Shown here: positions 1 to 5,860 of the stretch, piece after piece
Layout of the letters: each line of letters opens with the position of its first letter
Position numbering within the stretch: the first letter of the stretch is position 1
Source of the DNA: Candidatus Rokuibacteriota bacterium
Lineage (GTDB): Bacteria > Methylomirabilota > Methylomirabilia > Rokubacteriales > CSP1-6
Reading direction: 5' to 3'
NCBI GenBank assembly: GCA_003220195.1
Contig: QHRT01000236.1
Span: 1-9,150 of the forward strand
Length of the DNA: 9,150 nt
Notes under the pieces: model-generated
What the model saw: the letters and a program-made list of their open reading frames with translations, nothing else
Databases searched by the model: none
What the model was told of the DNA's origin: nothing
Position numbers and translations under genes: made by a program

Positions 1-1
1 G

Positions 2-433
2 AAAGACATCGTCAACACGAAGATCAAGTTCCGCGAGCCCTATCGCCCCTTCGCCCCGTCCGTCCTCAACGAGCACGTGCACGTCTATTTCGATGCCCCG
101 GGCGTGGACAAGCAGTATCCGGCGCGCTTCATGCTGCTGGTAGTGGACGTGAAGCCGTCGAAACGCGAGACCATCCCGGCCGTGACGCACGTCGACGGCA
201 GCGGCCGGCTGCAGACGGTGTTCCGGGAAGAAAACGCGCGGTACTACGACCTCATCGAGCGGTTCGGAGAGGCGACGGGGGTGCCCGTGATCCTGAACAC
301 GTCGTTCAATCTGCGCGGCGAACCGATCGTCAACACACCGGAGGAGGCGTATTCGGCCTTCTCGAGAAGTGGAATGGATCTGCTGGTGCTCGGCAACTAC
401 GTCGTGCCGAAGATGGGAGGGATCCGTGCCTAA
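2..433 (+). CDS. Carbamoyltransferase, C-terminal part (NodU/CmcH family), 5' truncated by window
   Basis: This is the last 143 residues of a protein that begins before the window; the frame is open from base 2 to the TAA at 431-433. The visible part matches the C-terminal domain of NodU/CmcH/TobZ-type O-carbamoyltransferases: an early KFREPYRPFAPSV stretch, then VPVILNTSFNLRGEPIV (codons about 282-332) and a terminal MDLLVLGNYVV. The family transfers a carbamoyl group from carbamoyl phosphate, via carbamoyl-AMP, to a hydroxyl on a sugar or natural product, in the cytoplasm. The N-terminal Kae1-like domain lies outside the window. The downstream DUF5989 gene starts inside this gene's last codons, so the two are translationally linked. 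Such pairs are common in exopolysaccharide and natural-product loci (family knowledge). The acceptor substrate cannot be told from the sequence. Confidence 0.9.
   Translation, partial: KDIVNTKIKFREPYRPFAPSVLNEHVHVYFDAPGVDKQYPARFMLLVVDVKPSKRETIPAVTHVDGSGRLQTVFREENARYYDLIERFGEATGVPVILNTSFNLRGEPIVNTPEEAYSAFSRSGMDLLVLGNYVVPKMGGIRA
415..421 (+). promoter_or_regulatory. Ribosome binding site for the GTG-started DUF5989 gene
   Basis: GGGAGGG lies inside the end of the carbamoyltransferase gene, 4 nt before the GTG at 426. It decides the start of the small membrane protein, because the longer in-frame reading from 369 has no such site and adds an unrelated cysteine-rich extension. Confidence 0.6.
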
Positions 434-608
434 GGCGATTCGCGCGGCCGGCCGTCGCGTCGGCATCATGGGCGAGCTCCTCATGTTCCTGTGGGAACGC
501 AAGCTCTGGTGGATGATGCCGATGGTGTCGGTCTTGCTGCTGCTGGGAATTCTCCTCGTCTTCGCGCAGTCCTCGGCGATCGCGCCGTTCATCTACACGC
601 TGTTCTGA
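426..608 (+). CDS. Small single-pass membrane protein, DUF5989-like
   Basis: This 60-residue protein starts at GTG 426, overlapping the preceding gene's stop by 8 nt. It has a basic N-terminus, a WERKLWWMMP stretch, one hydrophobic helix (about residues 29-47, rich in Leu/Val/Ile), and the ending SSAIAPFIYTLF, which is characteristic of DUF5989 proteins. That family has no known biochemical role. Its members usually sit beside carbamoyltransferases, SxtJ-like proteins and SGNH hydrolases in surface-glycan or natural-product loci, as here (family knowledge). It probably sits in the inner membrane with a short basic cytoplasmic tail and may support a glycan-modifying complex, which is inference. 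Its last 16 nt overlap the 3' end of the convergent aminotransferase gene. Confidence 0.8.
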   Translation: MPKAIRAAGRRVGIMGELLMFLWERKLWWMMPMVSVLLLLGILLVFAQSSAIAPFIYTLF

Positions 609-1720
609 TGCCTCCTCACGAGGCGCCGCCCTTCGTTGACCGCGCGCGAGACGTACGCGATCTGCTCCTGCGTGAGCTCGGGATAGAGCGGCAGCGAGAG
701 GATCTCGTCGGCCACCCGTTCGGTCACGGGCCGCGAGAGACGGTCATATCCCATGTGCCGGTAGACGGGCTGCCGATGCAGCGGCACCGGGTAATGCACG
801 CGCGCCTGGATCCCCCGCTGTGTGAGCTCCGCCAGGAGGGCGTCGCGGCGCCGTGTCCGGATCGCGTAGAGATGGTAGACGTGGCGCACGCGCGGTGACA
901 CATACGGCGTCACGACGTCGCAGTCGGCCAGAAGCTCGTCGTACGATTTCGCGTGAGCCTGCCGCGCTCGCGTCCAGGCCTCCAGGTGCACGAGCTTGAC
1001 GCCGAGAACCGCCGCCTGGAACGCATCCAGGCGCTCGCCGAAGCCGCGCTCGTCGTGCTGGTATTTGCTCACGGCCCCGTGATTGCGGAGGCGACGCACC
1101 TTGTCCAGCAACGAGGCATCGTTGCCCGTCACGGCGCCGGCATCGCCGCAGGCGCCCAGGTTTTTCCCCGGATAGAAGCTGAAGCACGCGAGATCGCCGA
1201 TGCTGCCGCAGCGCCGCCCGTCCCACTCCGCACCATGCGCCTGCGCCGCGTCCTCGATCAGCCTCAGATCGTGACGCCGGGCAATCTCGGCGATCGCGCT
1301 CATGTCCGCGGGTTGACCGTAGAGGTGCACGGGCAGCAGCGCCCGGGTGGCGGGAGTGATCGCCTCCTCCACCTGCTGCGGATCGATCGTGTACGTCCGT
1401 GGATCGATGTCGACGAACACCGGTCTGGCGCCAACGTGGGAGATCGCCGCGGCGGTGGCAATGAACGTGTGCGCGGTGGTGATCACTTCCGCGCCCGGTC
1501 CCACGTCGCATGCCAGCAGCGCCAGATGGAGGGCCGAGGTGCCGGACCCCACCCCGACCGCTTCTCTGGCGTCGACGTGACGGGCGAAGGCCCGCTCGAA
1601 CTCCTCGACTTCGCTGCCCAGGATGAAGCTCGTCCCGTCGAGCACGCGCTGGATCGCACGGTCGATGTCCGGTCGGATCGCCGAATACTGGGCCTTCAGG
1701 TCGACCAGAGGAATTTGCAT
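593..1720 (-). CDS. DegT/DnrJ/EryC1/StrS-family PLP-dependent aminotransferase (nucleotide-sugar type)
   Basis: This 375-residue protein has the normal family length. Numbered from the ATG at 1720, it shows the N-terminal IPLVDLKAQY of this family, a phosphate-binding GSGTSALHLAL (about 59-69), EDAAQAHGA (Asp157 and Gln160 bind the pyridine ring) and FYPGKNLGACGDAGA with Lys186 as the PLP Schiff-base lysine. Relatives convert keto-sugars attached to dTDP/UDP into amino-sugars, such as the 3-amino-3-deoxy sugars of QdtB/FdtB/DesV type. The exact substrate is not readable. Two in-frame starts further upstream (1732, 1804) are possible, but the family N-terminus begins at 1720. No clear Shine-Dalgarno precedes 1720. 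A TATCAT box lies at 1736-1731, so a very short leader is possible. The 3' end overlaps the convergent DUF5989 gene. With the carbamoyltransferase it suggests sugar decoration of a surface glycan or metabolite. Confidence 0.93.
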   Translation of the reverse strand: MQIPLVDLKAQYSAIRPDIDRAIQRVLDGTSFILGSEVEEFERAFARHVDAREAVGVGSGTSALHLALLACDVGPGAEVITTAHTFIATAAAISHVGARPVFVDIDPRTYTIDPQQVEEAITPATRALLPVHLYGQPADMSAIAEIARRHDLRLIEDAAQAHGAEWDGRRCGSIGDLACFSFYPGKNLGACGDAGAVTGNDASLLDKVRRLRNHGAVSKYQHDERGFGERLDAFQAAVLGVKLVHLEAWTRARQAHAKSYDELLADCDVVTPYVSPRVRHVYHLYAIRTRRRDALLAELTQRGIQARVHYPVPLHRQPVYRHMGYDRLSRPVTERVADEILSLPLYPELTQEQIAYVSRAVNEGRRLVRRHQNSV

Positions 1721-1798
1721 GTGCGTCCGCATGATAAGCGACCCGAGGCCCGGGTCCCAGCCTCGCACCGCGGCGCCGGAACCCACACCGATCGGGCC

Positions 1799-1827
1799 TT
1801 GCAATTACCGTAGGTCCTCATTATGTT
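1799..1827 (+). promoter_or_regulatory. Possible sigma70-type promoter for the small exported protein
   Basis: TTGCAA (1799-1804) and TATGTT (1822-1827) are separated by 17 nt in a locally AT-richer patch of the 189-nt gap between the divergent aminotransferase and exported-protein genes. Each box matches the consensus at 4 of 6 positions. The call is by eye and weak. Confidence 0.25.
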
Positions 1828-1909
1828 GTTGGAATCTCCGGTGCCTGGCGCGTCTTGCTTATGGTTGTTCGAGCCGGGGAGGGCGTCCGGTAGGGAAAGG
1901 GCTCGATTG

Positions 1910-2383
1910 ATGACCGTCAAGTGTTTGGTTCGGCGATTGCCACTGTTGACCGTGCTCGTGTTACTGACGTCCGTCACGCTCGCGAGAGCGCAAAGCACGC
2001 TCCCCGACGTCGACTTTCTGCTCATGATCGACCTGAGCGTGACCGACGACTGGGTCAGGTTCCAGGACGAGGTCATCAGCACCCCGCGAAATTCGGCGCG
2101 GCCGGTGTTCATCACCGTGGTCGCGCGGAGGGGTGAGAGCCGTTCGATCACCGTCGATGAGCCGCACTTCACCGCGGAGATCAGCAGTCCGGCGTCCTAC
2201 GACCTGGTCAAGGTGACGCTGGCCGGGAAGGTCACGGCGGCCCGCACGCCCGGCGCCTTGACGCCGTTTCAGCAGGCCATCTTCGACATCCAGGCCGGGG
2301 TCATCGACAACCAGCTGATGCTGACGTACGGCCCGGCGGTCCTGAAGGCGCGGTTCAGCTATCTGAAGCTCAACGCGCCGTAG
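1910..2383 (+). CDS. Small exported protein of unknown function
   Basis: I do not recognise the family. From the ATG at 1910 the product is 157 residues with a clear Sec signal peptide: basic start (MTVKCLVRR), hydrophobic core (LPLLTVLVLLTSVTL) and a probable cleavage after ARA, between residues 27 and 28. The mature part is about 130 residues, has no cysteine and no further membrane helix, and contains alternating beta-type stretches (PVFITVVARR, YDLVKVTLAGKV), so a small periplasmic or secreted beta-rich domain is likely (inference). An AGGGAAAGG element 9 nt upstream is a modest ribosome binding site. A longer reading from 1823 would put 29 non-signal residues before the signal peptide, so 1910 is preferred. 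It ends 6 nt before the stop of the convergent DJ-1/PfpI gene. Confidence 0.72.
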   Translation: MTVKCLVRRLPLLTVLVLLTSVTLARAQSTLPDVDFLLMIDLSVTDDWVRFQDEVISTPRNSARPVFITVVARRGESRSITVDEPHFTAEISSPASYDLVKVTLAGKVTAARTPGALTPFQQAIFDIQAGVIDNQLMLTYGPAVLKARFSYLKLNAP

Positions 2384-2389
2384 GTTCGC

Positions 2390-3015
2390 TCAGGCGAAGG
2401 GATCGTCCGCCGGATCCTCGTGCCAGACGTATTCCATGTTGCGCGCCGACACCAGCGCGAGGTCGCGGCCGTGAAGACGGGCCACCAGGCTGAGCGCCAT
2501 GTCGATGCCGGCGGACACTCCGGACGACGTCAGGATGTTGCCGTCGTCGACCCAGCGCGCCTTCCGTTGCCAGTGCACGCGCGGGCCCTGCTTGACGACC
2601 CAGTCCCACGAGATCTTGTTGCTGGTGGCCGGGCGCTCGTCGAGCCGACCGGTGCGCGCGAGCCGGTACACACGGTCGTCGTCACGCGCGCGCGCTCGGA
2701 CGCCCGAGCCAGTTCCGAGAGGAATTGAGGCCGCTCCACCTGCGTGCGACTCCCGAAGCCGCCGGGAATCAACAAGATGTCGAAGTCCGGCGCGTCGCCG
2801 AAGCTGAAATCGGCGTGCGTCGCCGGCCCTTCACTGCTCTTCACTTCACCACGCCGCTCGGCCATGGTGAAGATCTCGAACAGTCTGATGCGAGCGCCAT
2901 CCGGGCCGGTGAGACGAGCGCTCGCGAACGCCTGCACCGGTCCATACACGTCGAGCACGGTGAATCCCTCGAACAGCGCCACCGCCACCTTGCGAACGGA
3001 TGTCGAAGCCGTCAT
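2390..3015 (-). pseudogene. DJ-1/PfpI-family protein (isocyanide hydratase-like), frameshifted
   Basis: Read from ATG 3015, which has a strong GGAGGG site at 3026-3021, the N-terminal part is a clear DJ-1/PfpI domain: VAVALFEGFTVLDVYGPVQAF (Asp22 in the position used by isocyanide hydratase), ILLIPGGFG (about 80-88) and the nucleophile elbow VCTGS with Cys116 and Thr117. The frame then fails. The rest of the domain (LARTGRLDERPATSNK, then SSGVSAGIDMALSLVARLHG and a WHEDPADDPFA ending) continues in the -1 frame to the TGA at 2390. Family spacing (CTGS-ALL-AR) implies about 10 nt missing near 2654-2662, between short CTCG repeats. Unrepaired, translation would run to 2530 and give 161 residues with a nonsense tail. 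It is either a recent pseudogene or a sequencing/assembly error. An intact version would be a cytoplasmic cysteine hydrolase or hydratase; the substrate is unknown. Confidence 0.8.
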
Positions 3016-3419
3016 GCGCTCCCTCCCGATCGTGTTCGGCAAGATCTCGCCCGCTCTTGACGTACTCGATTGTCCCCGTCTCGGCAAGGCGTCGAGCCTG
3101 ACCCTGTTGTGGACAACGCCGAGCCGGTAGTGTCTCAGTTTCCGCCGGCAAGCTGAGCGCCGCGCCCGCGCCGACGTGCCGTCGATCACTCGCGCGCACG
3201 AGCGCAGACGCTAGAAGAAAGGGGAGCCGCCCGGCCGGGCGGCTCTCGTTGTTTCAGCCGCCCCTCCTGGACCGGCTCGATTGCGACCCCGCGGCGACGG
3301 AGGCGAGCGCCGGATTCCCGGTGCCCGCCGACGGTACTGGGTTTCGGGGGCCATACGGGCGCGTCCGCGCGCCCCTCGGGGCCCCTGAAGTAATCGATTC
3401 ACAGCGCGAGGAGGCAGCC
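3016..3419. other. Non-coding divergent region between the DJ-1/PfpI gene and trpEG
   Basis: About 400 nt without a credible gene. It must carry the promoters of both flanking divergent genes, but I see no convincing -35/-10 pair on either strand. It contains a 12-nt inverted repeat, GTTGTGGACAAC (3106-3117); a perfect 22-nt palindrome (3224-3245) with an alternative pairing partner at 3256-3263; and a GC-rich hairpin at 3357-3374 (GGGCGCG, TCCG loop, CGCGCCC). The trpEG ribosome binding site, GAGGAGG at 3408-3414, closes the region. No short reading frame with clustered Trp codons was found. Confidence 0.6.
3224..3245 (+). terminator. Perfect 22-nt GC-rich palindrome, possible attenuator/terminator in the trpEG leader
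   Basis: The sequence is a perfect inverted repeat (arms GAGCCGCCCGG and CCGGGCGGCTC). It is preceded by AGAAAGGG and followed by TCTCGTTGTTTC, a moderately T-rich stretch, the layout of an intrinsic terminator. On the plus strand it lies 175 nt before the trpEG start, so it could act as a leader attenuator rather than an end-of-gene terminator. The T tract is interrupted, so strength is uncertain. Confidence 0.45.
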
Positions 3420-5564
3420 ATGACGAGAACGACCTACGAGACGAAGGGGCGGATCCGCGTCCACCGCACGGTGGAGAGCATTCCCGTCGCCAACGCGATC
3501 GAGCCGGTGATCGATGCGCTCGACGCGCGCCGGGGCGTGCTGCTCGCGTCGAGCTATGAATACCCGGGCCGTTACACGCGATGGGACATGGGCTTTGTCG
3601 ACCCGCCGCTGTCGCTGAGCGCGCGTGCACGACGGTTCCGGATCGACGCGCTGAACGCACGCGGCCGCGTTCTCGTGCCCGCCATCGTCGACGCGCTGCG
3701 CGAGCTCGATGCGATCGAGCCGGTCGCCGTCACCAGCAGCGGCCTCGAAGGCGAGGTGCGCGCAGCGACGGGGCGGTTCGTCGAGGAGGATCGCAGCCGC
3801 CAACCATCGCTCTTCTCGGTGCTGCGCGCGCTGGTCGAGCTATTCCATCATCCCGACGAGCCGCACCTCGGGTTCTACGGCGCCTTCGGCTACGATCTCG
3901 CGTTCCAGTTCGAGCCCATCCGTCTTCGTCTGGATCGCGCGCCCGATCAGCGTGACCTCTTGCTCTTTTTGCCGGACGAGCTCGTCGTGGTCGATCACCG
4001 TCGCGAGATCGCGATGCGCCGCCGGTACGACTTCGACGTCGCCGGTCAGTCGACGGAAGGTCTCGCGCGCACCGGCACCACCGAGCCGTACGTCCGGGCG
4101 AGCGGGACGCCGCGCGCGTGTGACCACGACCCCGGCGAGTACGCGGCGATGGTCCATCTGGCGCGCGAGGCCTTCAAGCGCGGCGATCTCTTCGAAGTCG
4201 TCCCGGGCCGCACGTTCTTCGAAGCGTGCGCCGCGCCGCCGTCCGAAATCTTCCTGCGCCTGCGCGAGCGCAATCCGTCGCCCTACGGGTTCCTGATGAA
4301 CCTCGGCGAAGCGGAGTACCTGGTCGGCGCGTCACCCGAGATGTACGTACGCGTCGACGACGATCGCGTGGAGACGTGTCCGATCTCGGGGACGATCGCG
4401 CGCGGGCGTGATCCGATCGGCGACGCCGCGCAGATCCTGGCGCTGCTGACCTCGGCCAAGGACGAGTCCGAGCTGACCATGTGCACCGACGTCGATCGCA
4501 ACGACAAGTCCCGCGTCTGCGCGCCCGGCAGCGTACGCGTGATCGGCCGCCGCCAGATCGAGATGTACGCGCGCCTCATCCACACGGTCGACCACGTCGA
4601 AGGCCGGCTCCGGCCCGAGCTGGACGCGCTCGACGCCTTCCTCGCGCACACGTGGGCCGTCACCGTCACCGGCGCGCCGAAGACGTGGGCCATGCAGTTC
4701 ATCGAAGATCATGAACGCTCGGCACGCGCGTGGTACGGCGGAGCCGTCGGCGTGATCGGCTTCGACGGCAACCTGAACACCGGGCTCACGCTTCGCACGA
4801 TCCGCGTCAAGCACGGCGTGGCCGAGGTGCGCGCGGGGGCGACACTGCTGTACGACTCCGATCCCGCCGCGGAGGAGGCCGAGACCGAGCTGAAGGCGTC
4901 CGCGTTCCTGGACGCGATCCGCCGGCCGCGCGAGCGGGAGCGTCGCGCCGCGGCGCCGGTCATGCGCAGCGACGCCGGCCGGCGCATCCTGCTCGTGGAC
5001 CACCAGGATTCGTTCGTGCACACCCTGGCGAACTACCTGCGACAGACCGGCGCGGATGTGGTGACGTTGCGGAGCGGCTTCTCCGAGGAACAGTTCGACG
5101 ACGTCAAGCCTCACCTGGTGGTGCTCTCACCCGGCCCCGGCACGCCGAGCGATTTCGACGTGTCAGGAACGATCGCCGCGCTTCTGCGACGGCGTATCCC
5201 GACGTTCGGCGTGTGCCTCGGGCTTCAGGGCATGGTGGAGCACTTCGGCGGCTCGCTCGGCGTGCTGGACACGCCGGTGCACGGCAAGGCCTCGCGTATT
5301 CGCGTGCGCGGTGGGCGTCTCTTCGACGGACTGCCGTCCGAGTTCACCGCCGGGCGCTATCATTCGCTGTTCGCGATCCGCGACACGCTGCCGTCCGCAC
5401 TGGAAGTCACGGCCGAGAGCGACGACGGCGTCGTCATGGCGATCGAGCACCGCACGCTGCCGTGCGCGGCGGTGCAATTCCATCCCGAGTCCATCATGAC
5501 GCTCGCGGACGACGCCGGGATCCGGCTGCTCGCGAACGTCGTGCGCTGTCTCGGCCGCCCCTGA
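3420..5564 (+). CDS. trpEG: Anthranilate synthase, fused TrpE-TrpG
   Basis: This single 714-residue chain makes anthranilate from chorismate and glutamine, the first committed step of tryptophan synthesis. Residues 1 to about 505 are the TrpE part: YEYPGRYTRWD near the N-terminus (the region of the Trp feedback site in this clade), GASPEMYVRV (about 303), PISGTIARGRDP (from 321), CTDVDRND (Asp357) and TVTGAPK (about 416). After an arginine-rich linker, residues about 522-714 are the TrpG glutamine amidotransferase: DHQDSFVHTLANYLR, SPGPGTPSDF, FGVCLGLQG with nucleophile Cys599, and QFHPES with His688 and Glu690, so both halves look active. Length and order match the fused enzymes of Azospirillum and Sinorhizobium. 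ATG 3420 is chosen because GAGGAGG lies 5 nt upstream; the in-frame extension to 3249 is non-conserved leader. No other trp gene is in the window. Confidence 0.96.
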   Translation: MTRTTYETKGRIRVHRTVESIPVANAIEPVIDALDARRGVLLASSYEYPGRYTRWDMGFVDPPLSLSARARRFRIDALNARGRVLVPAIVDALRELDAIEPVAVTSSGLEGEVRAATGRFVEEDRSRQPSLFSVLRALVELFHHPDEPHLGFYGAFGYDLAFQFEPIRLRLDRAPDQRDLLLFLPDELVVVDHRREIAMRRRYDFDVAGQSTEGLARTGTTEPYVRASGTPRACDHDPGEYAAMVHLAREAFKRGDLFEVVPGRTFFEACAAPPSEIFLRLRERNPSPYGFLMNLGEAEYLVGASPEMYVRVDDDRVETCPISGTIARGRDPIGDAAQILALLTSAKDESELTMCTDVDRNDKSRVCAPGSVRVIGRRQIEMYARLIHTVDHVEGRLRPELDALDAFLAHTWAVTVTGAPKTWAMQFIEDHERSARAWYGGAVGVIGFDGNLNTGLTLRTIRVKHGVAEVRAGATLLYDSDPAAEEAETELKASAFLDAIRRPRERERRAAAPVMRSDAGRRILLVDHQDSFVHTLANYLRQTGADVVTLRSGFSEEQFDDVKPHLVVLSPGPGTPSDFDVSGTIAALLRRRIPTFGVCLGLQGMVEHFGGSLGVLDTPVHGKASRIRVRGGRLFDGLPSEFTAGRYHSLFAIRDTLPSALEVTAESDDGVVMAIEHRTLPCAAVQFHPESIMTLADDAGIRLLANVVRCLGRP

Positions 5565-5585
5565 AAGGACCGGAGGGAGCCTGCC

Positions 5586-5858
5586 ATGCTGTTCATGGTC
5601 ATCGAGCGGTTCAAGAATCGCGACGCCAGGGCAGTGTACCGGCGATTCCGCGACCACGGGCGCGGTGCGCCCGACGGATTGAAATACGTCGACAGCTGGA
5701 TCGACGCGAGCTTCGATCGCTGCTTTCAGCTCATGGAGTGCGACGACGCCCGGCTCTTGCAGCAGTGGGTCCTCTCGTGGAGCGATCTGATCGAGTTCGA
5801 GATCGTGCCGGTCGTACCGTCAGCGCAGACACGCGAAGCGATCCAGCCCTTTCTATGA
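5586..5858 (+). CDS. DUF3303-family small protein
   Basis: This 90-residue cytoplasmic protein has no signal peptide or membrane helix. It opens with MLFMVIERFKNRD, continues with a GLKYVDSWIDASFDRCFQLME stretch and a WVLSWSDLIEFEIVPVVPS stretch, and matches the DUF3303 type: a small alpha/beta fold resembling dimeric ferredoxin-like stress proteins, of unknown activity. It starts 21 nt after the trpEG stop with GGAGGGAG at 5572-5579, 6 nt before the ATG, so co-transcription with trpEG is likely. Any link to tryptophan metabolism is unproven. Its stop lies 2 nt from the stop of the convergent selenoprotein gene. Confidence 0.82.
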   Translation: MLFMVIERFKNRDARAVYRRFRDHGRGAPDGLKYVDSWIDASFDRCFQLMECDDARLLQQWVLSWSDLIEFEIVPVVPSAQTREAIQPFL

Positions 5859-5860
5859 GC

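Noticed and set aside
953..1813. 286-residue plus-strand open frame opposite the aminotransferase
   Set aside because: Antisense shadow; the minus strand carries a complete conserved PLP enzyme over the same bases.
2530..3015. Programmed frameshifting in the DJ-1/PfpI gene
   Set aside because: There is no slippery heptamer or homopolymer at the break, and about three residues of the family are missing, which points to a deletion rather than a recoding site.
3249..3419. N-terminal extension of trpEG to 3249 or a trp leader peptide in this stretch
   Set aside because: The extension is not family-like and starts within the palindrome region, while a strong ribosome binding site precedes ATG 3420. 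No short frame with clustered TGG codons was found.
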